Shown: piece after piece, positions 27,082 to 34,929 of the stretch
Numbering within the stretch: the first letter of the stretch is position 1
How the letters are laid out: every line of letters starts with the position of its first letter
Source of the DNA: Anaerotignum neopropionicum
Lineage (GTDB): Bacteria; Bacillota; Clostridia; Lachnospirales; Anaerotignaceae
Length of the DNA stretch: 64,000 nt
Direction: 5' to 3'
NCBI RefSeq assembly: GCF_001571775.1
Contig: NZ_LRVM01000002.1
Location: forward strand, 310,001 to 374,000
Notes under the pieces: model-generated
Seen by the model: only the letters and a program-made list of their open reading frames with translations
Database searches by the model: none
What the model was told of the DNA's origin: nothing
Translations under genes and position numbers: made by a program

Positions 27082-27825
27082 TCACTCCCATTTAAAAAAC
27101 TTAATTGCGATTATTGAGCAAATAATTGTGATAACAATCATGATGATTATTGGTAGTATAGCATTAGCAACAGGCAATCCAAGTGTAGCGGATTTTAATA
27201 TCTTTATGCCTTGTGTAAGCGGTAGAATATCAACAATTTTTTGCATCGCAGATGGCATTACTTCGTAGGGTAAAGTTGCACCGGAAAAAATCAGCATAGG
27301 AAAATACAGTAAACTTGCAATAATTCCCGCTACTTTAGAGTTCTTTGAAATGCCACCCACCATCATACCGATAGAAAATATTGAAATCATAACTAAAAGC
27401 CAACCGAGAATAAACTGATAAATACTTCCTTGCATACGAAAATTGAAAAATGCAGTTGCGACAGTAAACAGTGTGATTAATGATACTAACGAATAAAGCG
27501 CATAGATTGTAACCTGAACAAGTAAGATAATCGTAGGCTTCACAGGTGTTACCTTAAATCTTTTCAAAATATGCTTGCTTCGATAGTCTGAAATAACTAA
27601 TGGCAGTCCCATAACTCCACCGGCACAGATAGCAATAGTAGCTATTGCTCCAAATGATTGCTCTAAAAATGTATAATCAGCATCAATAAAAGCTGGATTA
27701 GTTCCATAAATAATTCCAAGCACAACAAGTACAACAATTGGCATACAAATAGCAAAAATAAACATATCTATTCCACGAAGGGATAGTTTGATTTCTGTTT
27801 TAAGCATTGTACTAAATGTTTTCAT
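27082..27825 (-). CDS. ABC-2 type permease of an exporter
   Basis: The 247-residue protein has six predicted membrane segments and an ABC-2 layout, with 'GGISKNSKVAGIIASLLYFPMLIFSGATLP' before the last two helices. ATG 27825 has GAGGAGGT upstream and lies inside the end of the ATPase gene, so the two are translationally coupled. With the ATPase and a MerR regulator it forms an inducible exporter cassette, perhaps for a drug or peptide. Confidence 0.88.
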   Translation of the reverse strand: MKTFSTMLKTEIKLSLRGIDMFIFAICMPIVVLVVLGIIYGTNPAFIDADYTFLEQSFGAIATIAICAGGVMGLPLVISDYRSKHILKRFKVTPVKPTIILLVQVTIYALYSLVSLITLFTVATAFFNFRMQGSIYQFILGWLLVMISIFSIGMMVGGISKNSKVAGIIASLLYFPMLIFSGATLPYEVMPSAMQKIVDILPLTQGIKILKSATLGLPVANAILPIIIMIVITIICSIIAIKFFKWE

Positions 27826-28546
27826 TTTCTGATACCTCCTCATCTGTGTACCAAAGATAAGCTTCCTCAAATTTATCATACGGACTTACAGCGATGGCAT
27901 CTTCAACTGTGCCATAAAACACTGAATTACCTTTTTTTAGGATACATATTTCGTCACAAAGTTTCTCAACCTCATCCATAAAATGAGAGGTTAAAAGAAT
28001 AGTGAGTCCTTGACCCTTTAATTCTTTTAAAATTTGCCAAACATCTCTTCTTGCTCTTGCATCAAGTCCTGTTGTGAGCTCGTCAAGAAAAACCACCTCT
28101 GGATTTGGAATGAGTGCAAGAATGATAAATAACCGTTGCTTTTGACCACCTGATAGTTCTTTTACTAAGGTTTTGGATTTGTCGGCAATACCGAATTTTT
28201 TAAGTAGAGTACGATAATCGGTGGCATTCTTATAAAGAGATGATGTCACCTCACAAAGTTCTCCAACACGAATATTTTCTTGATAATTTGCCTCTTGAAA
28301 CTGAACCCCGACCTTTTGAAACAATTCCTTCCGATTTGCTTTTGGATTTGATCCTAAAATTGAAACTGTTCCACTTTCCATAGGCTTTGTTCCAAGTATA
28401 CATTCAATTGTCGTGCTTTTACCTGCTCCATTTGCTCCAAGTAATCCAAAAACAGTACCTTTTTTAACATTAAAGCTTAAGTTAGTTACTGCTTTTAGCT
28501 GTCCGTATGATTTTGATAGATTTTCCACCTTTATAATATCATGCAT
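27812..28546 (-). CDS. ABC exporter ATPase
   Basis: Walker A 'GANGAGKST' (about residues 36-44), Q-loop, signature 'LSGGQKQR', Walker B 'VVFLDELTTGLD' and switch His 'LTSHFMDEVEKL' are all present. The Walker B box reads D-E-L-T rather than D-E-P-T. ATG 28546 is chosen because GGAGG is eight bases upstream; ATG 28552 is too close. It overlaps the permease gene by 14 bases. Confidence 0.93.
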   Translation of the reverse strand: MHDIIKVENLSKSYGQLKAVTNLSFNVKKGTVFGLLGANGAGKSTTIECILGTKPMESGTVSILGSNPKANRKELFQKVGVQFQEANYQENIRVGELCEVTSSLYKNATDYRTLLKKFGIADKSKTLVKELSGGQKQRLFIILALIPNPEVVFLDELTTGLDARARRDVWQILKELKGQGLTILLTSHFMDEVEKLCDEICILKKGNSVFYGTVEDAIAVSPYDKFEEAYLWYTDEEVSENENI

Positions 28547-28602
28547 TTTCATATCCTCCTTTTCGTAATATAAAAAGAATAACACCAAACAAAAGTCTGG
28601 TG

Positions 28603-29379
28603 TTAAAGTGGAGGGTTTGAATATTTATTTTTCATTTCGTAAAGCATTGATTTTATAGCAATTGCATTTTCTTTTGCACTGCCTAAAGATACAATTAGCC
28701 TATCGCAGGCGGATACAATCTCTTCGTTATAATCTGGCGTATTCAATACGGCGATAATATCTGCTTTTGAATTTCTTTCAAGTGCATTTATCATACGAAG
28801 AATTGCAGAAAGGGAATAGTTGGCACATTTTAGTGAACGGATAATTTTAAGTTTTCTAATATCATAATCAGTATAAACACGATACCCGTTTTCCTTTCGT
28901 TTTACTTTAAGCAGTCCATTCATTTCCCAATTTCGGAGAGTATCCATTGATATTCCAAGTATCTCAGATATTTCTTTTCGCTTTAAGGCATATCGGTTTT
29001 CTAGGTTAGCTCCTCTAAGCAGTTCTTTTACTATTTTTACCGCTTCATTGGCATTACAAATTTCAATCCCAACAGAATATATATATTGTTCTGTTAGTTT
29101 AATTGCTTTATCAAATTCACATAATGCTGACAGCTTAACAATAGAAACTGCTTTTTTTCGTAGGCCGTTTTGAAGTACCTCAATCTGAAAAGCTGTACGT
29201 GCCAGTTTGAATTGTTCAAGATGCAATTCTGTAAATACACGATAGCCATTTTTTTTACGGATAGGTTTCGAGATAAAACCTATATCCTCGTACATTCTTA
29301 CGGTATTCGGATGTATACCAATTATCTTTGCAACTTGATTTGTTGTATATGTGTTTTCTATAATATCACCAACTTTCAA
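28603..29379 (-). CDS. MerR-family regulator with two HTH domains
   Basis: Two MerR-type helix-turn-helix domains are visible: 'TTNQVAKIIGIHPNTVRMYEDIGFI' (about residues 11-35) with 'KKNGYRVFTELHLEQF', and 'KRKEISEILGISMDTLRNWEMNGLL' (about 128-152) with 'KENGYRVYTDYDIRKL'. MerR proteins normally have one such domain and act as dimers, so this may bind as a pseudo-dimer. The start is a TTG at 29379 with a poor ribosome site, about 15 bases from the predicted transcription start. It precedes and probably controls the ABC exporter. Confidence 0.85.
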   Translation of the reverse strand: MKVGDIIENTYTTNQVAKIIGIHPNTVRMYEDIGFISKPIRKKNGYRVFTELHLEQFKLARTAFQIEVLQNGLRKKAVSIVKLSALCEFDKAIKLTEQYIYSVGIEICNANEAVKIVKELLRGANLENRYALKRKEISEILGISMDTLRNWEMNGLLKVKRKENGYRVYTDYDIRKLKIIRSLKCANYSLSAILRMINALERNSKADIIAVLNTPDYNEEIVSACDRLIVSLGSAKENAIAIKSMLYEMKNKYSNPPL

Positions 29380-29400
29380 CAGGAAGAGGTATTTTTTATA

Positions 29401-29429
29401 ATTTTATCATAGTAAAAAGCTTGCTTCAA
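29401..29429 (-). promoter_or_regulatory. Leftward promoter of MerR-ABC cassette
   Basis: On the minus strand TTGAAG (29429-29424), a 17-base spacer and TAAAAT (29406-29401). The spacer contains TTTACTATG, which recurs in the promoters at 32186 and 34700. Confidence 0.6.
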
Positions 29430-29474
29430 CCTTCTGAATATGAATAGATGATAGAACAAACGTGAAGTAAAATC

Positions 29475-29522
29475 CGTCACCGTCCTTTTTCAAGGATACT
29501 CTGGACGATTTTGGGCATATAA
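29475..29522 (+). repeat. Gene-end repeat A (DUF3852-like 3' end)
   Basis: Sixteen codons read RHRPFSRILWTILGI-stop on the plus strand. The ending L-W-T-I-L-G matches I-W-T-I-L-G at the end of the DUF3852 protein, and the longer form is shared with repeats B-E. It lies between the MerR-ABC cassette and the DUF5131 cassette. 29523-29693 holds nothing else I can name. Confidence 0.75.
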
Positions 29523-29693
29523 CGAACAAGGACCCGTTGCATCAGAGTAGAGGTGCAACAGCTTAATTTCATATTTAGTGAGCTTTTCTCTGGTGGACGA
29601 ATTAAATCAGTTTCGGAGGGTATCCGCGTTTGAATCGTTCAGAACATTTATGAAACAAAACAGGCACTAATGTTTTATGCTATTCTTTTCCTG

Positions 29694-30416
29694 TCAAAAC
29701 AACCTTTTTCCATCTGAAATATTGATACCAAGCTCTTTTGCCATACCTGTTTGCTTAAATGGATTTATTTTTTCTACCACACCATCACGTTTGAAAAGGG
29801 AACCTGTATTTTTTAGCCAAAATGTTACATCTGCTTTTACGCATTGCTCCCGAATATTAAGTACCCAATCATAATCACATATACGGGATTCTCGCCCTGT
29901 TTCGCCACCAACAGTCACATGGTCTACTCCACGAAGATACGGTGTCAAGTCTATCTTTTCTAAGAGTGGTGCACAAGCGATAAACCGCCGCTTTATCGGA
30001 TAAGATAAAAAGAGTGGCAGTCTGTAATCAGCTAATGCTTGATTTTCGACAGTACAACCAATATTCACATTGTCATAGCCTGCACCCCAATCGGGTGGAA
30101 GTGATACGAGAAAACGGTCAATTCGCTTTGTTAAAATCAAGAAATCAATATCAGTTCTTTCCTTGATGATAGCCCAAATGTCTTTACGCCACTCGTCTGT
30201 TTCTGGCAGGAAAAAGTCAGTCGCAAAACAGGTTGGAAGAATTTTGTTGCCTTTGATATTGTATTCGTCCTTTGCATTTTTCCTTGTGGGCCAATCAAAT
30301 TTATCTGTTTTTTGTATTGTGTTTTGACCATAGCGTTTTGCATACGGCCCATAAAAATAGCAATTTGTACAGCCATCACTTATTTTGTAACAGCCTGTCC
30401 ATGGTTCCCAGTTCAT
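29694..30416 (-). CDS. DUF5131 (phage Gp37/Gp68-like) protein
   Basis: 'MNWEPWTGCYKISDGCTNCY' at the N-terminus is the conserved Cys motif of DUF5131, formerly phage Gp37/Gp68, a radical-SAM-like TIM-barrel family; C-x5-C-x2-C could hold a metal or an iron-sulfur cluster. 'LILTKRIDRF' and 'VTVGGETGRESR' are further family motifs. The length of 240 residues is normal. The biochemical role is not established. It is the distal gene of a leftward set with the 30472 gene, VOC and AraC. Confidence 0.88.
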   Translation of the reverse strand: MNWEPWTGCYKISDGCTNCYFYGPYAKRYGQNTIQKTDKFDWPTRKNAKDEYNIKGNKILPTCFATDFFLPETDEWRKDIWAIIKERTDIDFLILTKRIDRFLVSLPPDWGAGYDNVNIGCTVENQALADYRLPLFLSYPIKRRFIACAPLLEKIDLTPYLRGVDHVTVGGETGRESRICDYDWVLNIREQCVKADVTFWLKNTGSLFKRDGVVEKINPFKQTGMAKELGINISDGKRLF

Positions 30417-30471
30417 AGTGTTCCTCCTCTCGGATGGGTGAAGCCGATGATAGCAGAAACGCAGCTGCTTT

Positions 30472-30675
30472 TCAGCAGCGTTTGAACGTCACCGTCCGTG
30501 CCTTCATGGAGATCTTACCCACCTCGTAGCCGTAGGCGGGCAGCTCTTTCTTGAAGGTTAAAAAGGCGTGGTCGATGGGAAAGCCCAGAATCTGTTCAAT
30601 CTCGGCATAGGTCAGTGCGAAGCTGTTCTCTGTGCGTTGACCTATCGCCTTCCAAAGTGGCTCATATTTACTCAT
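30472..30675 (-). CDS. Small conserved protein (DUF7662-like)
   Basis: ATG 30675 (GGAGGAG upstream) gives 67 residues: 'YEPLWKAIGQRTENSFALTY', 'EIEQILGFPIDHAFL' and 'YGYEVGKISMKARTV', a pattern I know from small uncharacterised proteins of Firmicutes. The gene is visibly richer in GC than its neighbours (many C/G third positions), a sign of a different origin. Confidence 0.6.
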   Translation of the reverse strand: MSKYEPLWKAIGQRTENSFALTYAEIEQILGFPIDHAFLTFKKELPAYGYEVGKISMKARTVTFKRC

Positions 30676-30740
30676 TGTCCGTCTCCTCCGATCTTGTTTG
30701 GAATAAAATAGCGACTTTGATTTACCAAAGCCGCCGTGTA

Positions 30741-31211
30741 TCACATACCAAAGCCTAACGCATACTGTTTTACAACCTCAAGAGGGAACATTGTGCGTGT
30801 AGCAACTTCTTCTGCCGACATGCCTTGATTAAAAAAGCGTTTGAAAACCGTGGTCATATCCTCTGCAATTTCTACAATGTGCTTGTCGGGGTCATATACC
30901 CGAATATCACGCTGCCCCCACGGGTATTCTTTGATTTCGTGTACCCATTGCAAACTGAATATGCTTTTCATTTCGGCATACACCTTGTTCAAATCGTCTA
31001 CTTCAAAATAGACTTGAAAGTTATGTGACTGCTTTTTTATGCTATCGTCTGTCAAACCAACAAGTTCAGCATATCCTTGTTGCAGCGTAAAGCCCTCAAA
31101 CATTACATGTGCACCAATATCCATGACCACATTTTGGTGAAGTACCTTTTCATAAAAGTGTTTCGATGCGGCTATATCCTTAACCGCTAAAAGACAACCT
31201 TGATATTTCAT
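30741..31211 (-). CDS. VOC-family (glyoxalase/bleomycin resistance-like) protein
   Basis: Two beta-alpha-beta-beta-beta units of the VOC superfamily: 'GCLLAVKDIAASKHFYEKVL' starts the first and 'FQVYFEVDDLNKVYAEM' the second, ending 'VYDPDKHIVEIAEDM' with the metal-type Glu. A 40-residue tail follows. VOC proteins bind or modify small molecules; the substrate cannot be told. Its start is three bases from the end of the AraC-type gene, so they form an operon. Confidence 0.88.
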   Translation of the reverse strand: MKYQGCLLAVKDIAASKHFYEKVLHQNVVMDIGAHVMFEGFTLQQGYAELVGLTDDSIKKQSHNFQVYFEVDDLNKVYAEMKSIFSLQWVHEIKEYPWGQRDIRVYDPDKHIVEIAEDMTTVFKRFFNQGMSAEEVATRTMFPLEVVKQYALGFGM

Positions 31212-31214
31212 TTT

Positions 31215-32036
31215 TCAATCCTCCTTTGAGGATAGTGTATCGTATATCTCTGTGCCGTCATAGTAAAAATCCGACATTGTTTTTAAGTAATTTTGGGGTG
31301 ACACACCACTGATAGCCTTGAAATCTTTATCAAAATGAGCTTGGTCGAAATAGCCAGCTTGTTGTGACAATGCCGCAAAAAAGCAAGGCGATTTTTGAAT
31401 GTGCTTTAATACATAATTAAAGCGGGTTAAACGTGCAAAGTCCTTAATGTTCATTCCAATTTGTGTGCGGAACAAGCGGTTTAGCTGCCGTTCACTATAA
31501 CAAGATAGTCTGGCAATCTCTTTCACTTGTAGCTGTCCATGATTATCAGAAATCGCTTTGGTTGCAAATAGCAAAGCATCTGAAACAACATGCTTTTCTA
31601 TACGTTCGTATAATATTTCTTCGCAAGCGTTCACTAAGTCGGTTGCAGTTTTTGATACTGCAAAAGCATGATGCAATAAACGGAACAACTCGTTGTCGAT
31701 GTACACAAGCGAAAGGCGTTTGTCTGCAAATTCCGCTTGGTTTTGGCGTGTGATTTGATACAACCCGTAGGGCGAAAGCTGGATAAGCATTAAAATATTA
31801 TAACTATTTGGCTCCGTGCCTAACAATATGGGGGAGAGGGACGCTCCCCATAGTTCAGCAATGACTGTATTTCCATCGAAAGCAAGCGACAAAGTTCCGC
31901 AAGCGTTAGGCATAAGCATATAATTCTCTGTAAACATATCCTTAGATGGAAATACGATGTTGTAATATAGAATATATTTTCTCAGCCCCACATGTGAGGG
32001 AAACATATTGAATTGCTTGTTATCTTTTATAATCAA
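31215..32036 (-). CDS. AraC-family regulator
   Basis: The C-terminal HTH_18 domain (about residues 165-255) shows 'VKEIARLSCYSERQLNRLFRTQIGMNIKDFARL' and the second helix-turn-helix 'AALSQQAGYFDQAHFDKDFKAISGVSPQNYL'. The N-terminal 150 residues resemble DUF6597 sensor regions. The start is TTG 32036 with GGGGGAA upstream. It is the first gene of the cassette and probably activates the VOC gene. Confidence 0.88.
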   Translation of the reverse strand: MIIKDNKQFNMFPSHVGLRKYILYYNIVFPSKDMFTENYMLMPNACGTLSLAFDGNTVIAELWGASLSPILLGTEPNSYNILMLIQLSPYGLYQITRQNQAEFADKRLSLVYIDNELFRLLHHAFAVSKTATDLVNACEEILYERIEKHVVSDALLFATKAISDNHGQLQVKEIARLSCYSERQLNRLFRTQIGMNIKDFARLTRFNYVLKHIQKSPCFFAALSQQAGYFDQAHFDKDFKAISGVSPQNYLKTMSDFYYDGTEIYDTLSSKED

Positions 32037-32185
32037 AATGTTCCCCCTTGCTTTTCAAAGAAAGATTTGCATTATGCGTATCTGCCTAATGCGAATTAAT
32101 CAAATACGAATTCGTTTCCAGAGCAGAGAGTTAAATTTCCCAACTACCGTTTCATAAAAGTTATACTCAGTAAATATATAAAATA

Positions 32186-32214
32186 AGGTTACCATAGTAA
32201 AGTGGAAGTTTCAA
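32186..32214 (-). promoter_or_regulatory. Leftward promoter of AraC-VOC cassette
   Basis: Minus strand TTGAAA (32214-32209), 17-base spacer with TTTACTATGG, TAACCT (32191-32186). The -10 is weak. The spacer motif is shared with the promoters at 29401 and 34700. Confidence 0.45.
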
Positions 32215-32265
32215 TTAATAAATATAAACAATAGAAAGAGTCCAGTATTATGAAAACTAAAAATT

Positions 32266-32313
32266 GTTCACAGTCTTTATGCAAGGATTGACTGGGCTAT
32301 ACTTGGCTTATAG
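32266..32313 (+). repeat. Gene-end repeat E (DUF3852-like 3' end)
   Basis: Sixteen codons read VHSLYARIDWAILGL-stop; the end W-A-I-L-G-L-stop resembles W-T-I-L-G-L-stop of the DUF3852 protein. It separates the AraC-VOC cassette from the MATE cassette. Confidence 0.65.
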
Positions 32314-32320
32314 GTAAAGA

Positions 32321-32357
32321 GATAGACACTACACAAGATTAAAGTGTAGTGGCTATC
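32321..32357. terminator. Strong hairpin at the end of the MATE gene
   Basis: GATAGACACTACAC and GTGTAGTGGCTATC form a 13-14 bp stem with a 9-base loop. It lies 18 bases beyond the MATE stop on the minus strand; no long T-run, so it may act mainly by stabilising the mRNA end. Confidence 0.65.
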
Positions 32358-32374
32358 GTCTCATAAGATGCCAG

Positions 32375-33712
32375 CTATTCTGTGGCAAATCCATGCGATT
32401 TCTTAGTAGTTTCTTTTCTGATAAAGAACAATGTCAAAAATAGTGTTACTATTTCTGTAGTTGGTGCAACCAGCCATACACCCATCATCCCCAGAAATAA
32501 TGGAAGTGTGAAAATGCAAATGAGTAGAACAACTAATCCTCGTGCTGAGGAAATAATAGCAGACTCCTTTGCCCTCCCTATAGAGGTAAAGTAAAAAGAA
32601 GTGATTGTATTAATTCCTGAAAAGAGAAACGAAATAGCAAAAATCGCTACACCGGAATGTATCATCTGTTGCACCAAATCATTCTTTATGAATAAACCAC
32701 TGTACCAATCAGCCCCAACCACTATCAGTAAAAGTACCACCGCTCCTGCAAGCAATACCATTGTGTTGGTGATTTTACGCAGGCTCTTTGACAGAGAATA
32801 TTCCGTGGCACCATAAGTGAAGCTAATCAGCGGACTGGCTCCTTGCCCAAAACCAATCAGCACCATGCTAAAGATATATGCCACATAGCCTACGATCGTA
32901 AATGCAGTAACACCGTCAACGCCGATATGCTTTAGTATCACAAAGTTGTAGGCAAACATCGAAATACTAAGGGACATCTCGCCGATAAACTCTGAACTGC
33001 CATTAAGGAGAGTGTTTTTAAGCACATCCTTTGAAAAAGTAAATTTATGGAGTTTGTACACACTTGACTTTTTGATAAAGAAGTAGAGTATGCACAGAAA
33101 TGTAACAATCGCTGAAAGAAGTGATGCTGCTGCAATGCCTTTTACACCAAACCCCATCCAGCGAACAAATAAGTAGTCTAACAAGATGTTGAGTAGCACG
33201 TTCAAAATATTAACCTGCATAAAATATTGCGGTTTTCCTTCTCCACGGATAAACATACCAAATGATGCGTTTATCACCATAACGGGAAGCTCTAACAGCA
33301 GAATGACATAATAGTCTTTGAAAAATCCTGCCACCTGTACATCGGCATTTAAAAGATAGAGCATTGGGTCAAGGCAGAGCCAGACAATCACACTTAGCAA
33401 AATTGTTGCAAGTGTTGAAGTGACCATCGTTTGATTAAAGACGCTGTTGCATTTTTGGGTGTCTTTTCTGCCCAGTGCAATTCCTGCCATTGCCACACCA
33501 CCGACGGAAACCATTAATCCTACGGCAAGGTACAAATAAATAATCGGTAAACCTAAGTTTACCGCAGCAAGTCCCTCTGAACCCACATAGTTTCCGATAA
33601 AAAAGCCATCTACTACAGTAATCAGAGAGGTTAGTACCATAGCAATAATCGATGGAATCGAGAATTGCAGAATGGTTTTTACTTTGTTATTTTTGATATT
33701 TTCTAAATTCAT
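32375..33712 (-). CDS. MATE-family multidrug exporter
   Basis: A 445-residue protein with about twelve membrane segments. 'ILQFSIPSIIAMVLTSLITVVDGFFIGNYVG' is the typical MATE start, and the second half repeats the pattern. ATG 33712 has GGAGG eight bases upstream; ATG 33718 is too close. MATE proteins export drugs by Na+ or H+ antiport. It is directly downstream of an AraC-type regulator with a GyrI-like ligand domain, so it is probably drug-inducible. Confidence 0.93.
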   Translation of the reverse strand: MNLENIKNNKVKTILQFSIPSIIAMVLTSLITVVDGFFIGNYVGSEGLAAVNLGLPIIYLYLAVGLMVSVGGVAMAGIALGRKDTQKCNSVFNQTMVTSTLATILLSVIVWLCLDPMLYLLNADVQVAGFFKDYYVILLLELPVMVINASFGMFIRGEGKPQYFMQVNILNVLLNILLDYLFVRWMGFGVKGIAAASLLSAIVTFLCILYFFIKKSSVYKLHKFTFSKDVLKNTLLNGSSEFIGEMSLSISMFAYNFVILKHIGVDGVTAFTIVGYVAYIFSMVLIGFGQGASPLISFTYGATEYSLSKSLRKITNTMVLLAGAVVLLLIVVGADWYSGLFIKNDLVQQMIHSGVAIFAISFLFSGINTITSFYFTSIGRAKESAIISSARGLVVLLICIFTLPLFLGMMGVWLVAPTTEIVTLFLTLFFIRKETTKKSHGFATE

Positions 33713-33787
33713 ATTCATTTCCTCCAATCCTTTGTTCACATCCTAAGGATAGCAGAGGAAGCAAAAATAAACTTCTGTATTTGTGCT

Positions 33788-34621
33788 CTATTGAATAGGA
33801 ATACAAAAATCGATTTCCATATACATGGTATTGCAATCGATTTTTCTGTAAATATCAAAGCCGTATCGGTCGTCAATTTCAAAACCGCTTTTCGGTAGCC
33901 ATACATTAAAGATGCTTTGATAAGCGGTATAGATCTGATCCACCGTTCCCTTAAAGTGATAGGCAGCAAACTTGCCACCTATTAGTGTATAGATGTTTTC
34001 GAGGGCACAGTCTTGTGGTGCAGTTATGCACAGATCATACAAGCACTCATCAATATGGGTAATAGAAGGATCATCATAGGTGCGCTCAATCAGCAATGTT
34101 TCATTGGTGATGTATTGCTGATACTTTTCTTGGAAGTCGCACCAATTGGTCGATAAATCCCGATAACTTCCCTTATATCGCTCATAGATTACCCTGTAAT
34201 CCGCAAGAGTATTGATAGAGATTTTTTTGTTGCACTCTTCAAATGACTCTAAACTGATATTAGCAACGCAAAACATGGGGTTTGATAAGGATTTCTGTGC
34301 AATGCTTCGACGAAATTCAATGGGGGATAGGGCATAATACTGCTTGAAAGCGGAGCTGTAATTTGATGAGCTGTAACCATATTTCCAGCCGATATCAGTG
34401 ATGTTTTTATTTTTTTCAACCTTTAGTCGAAACGCACTTTGCTCCAGCTTTACACGTTTAATAAACTCATAGATACTTTCATCGGTTTCTGCCTTAAATA
34501 ATCTGGAAAAATAATATTTAGAAAAGTTGCAATGAGACGCAACCTCATCAACCGATAGGTCTTCGCTTATGTTATTTAAGATATAGTCTATTGCACGATT
34601 GATAGATTCGTTGGTTATTAT
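33788..34621 (-). CDS. AraC-family regulator with GyrI-like effector domain, non-standard start
   Basis: The frame encodes about 277 residues: an AraC-type double helix-turn-helix at the N-terminus ('SVDEVASHCNFSKYYFSRLFK', 'TDIGWKYGYSSSNYSSAFK') and a GyrI-like small-molecule-binding domain from about residue 120. No ATG, GTG or TTG occurs before residue 116. AGGAG lies nine bases before ATA (34621-34619), which is either a rare ATA start or a mutated ATG. If so, expression is weak or lost. It should control the MATE gene 75 bases downstream. Confidence 0.75.
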   Translation of the reverse strand: MITNESINRAIDYILNNISEDLSVDEVASHCNFSKYYFSRLFKAETDESIYEFIKRVKLEQSAFRLKVEKNKNITDIGWKYGYSSSNYSSAFKQYYALSPIEFRRSIAQKSLSNPMFCVANISLESFEECNKKISINTLADYRVIYERYKGSYRDLSTNWCDFQEKYQQYITNETLLIERTYDDPSITHIDECLYDLCITAPQDCALENIYTLIGGKFAAYHFKGTVDQIYTAYQSIFNVWLPKSGFEIDDRYGFDIYRKIDCNTMYMEIDFCIPIQ

Positions 34622-34699
34622 AACTTCTCACTCCTGTCTTTATCTCAATAGATAGTAATAAACCTTAATAGGGCTTGGTTAATAGATATTTGCAGTATG

Positions 34700-34728
34700 A
34701 TTTTATCACAGTAAAGTAACATCTTCAA
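34700..34728 (-). promoter_or_regulatory. Leftward promoter of AraC-MATE cassette
   Basis: Minus strand TTGAAG (34728-34723), 17-base spacer with TTTACTGTG, TAAAAT (34705-34700). Nearly identical to the promoter at 29401 although the downstream genes are unrelated. Confidence 0.6.
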
Positions 34729-34758
34729 GTAACCAAATATGAACAACAGAAAGGGAAC

Positions 34759-34806
34759 AACCACCGTCCTTTTGAAAGGATACTCTGGACGATACTTGGA
34801 TTGTGA
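34759..34806 (+). repeat. Gene-end repeat B (DUF3852-like 3' end)
   Basis: Sixteen codons read NHRPFERILWTILGL-stop, the best match to the DUF3852 ending: TGGACxATACTTGGATTxTGATG is shared at DNA level. It separates the MATE cassette from the ABC-F gene. Confidence 0.8.
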
Positions 34807-34814
34807 TGGTGAAA

Positions 34815-34858
34815 TAAAAAGTAGGCAACCAAACTGTAAAAACAGAGTGGTTGCCTAT
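34815..34858 (-). terminator. Terminator of the ABC-F gene
   Basis: GTAGGCAACCA and TGGTTGCCTAT form a long stem; on the minus strand it is followed by TTTTTATTT. It lies about 75 bases after the ABC-F stop. Confidence 0.75.
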
Positions 34859-34929
34859 ACTTTAGATGAAATCAAGATTAGCTTAGTAGCTCTGCTTTAG
34901 ACTCACTAAGATATTTGCTCATAACAATA

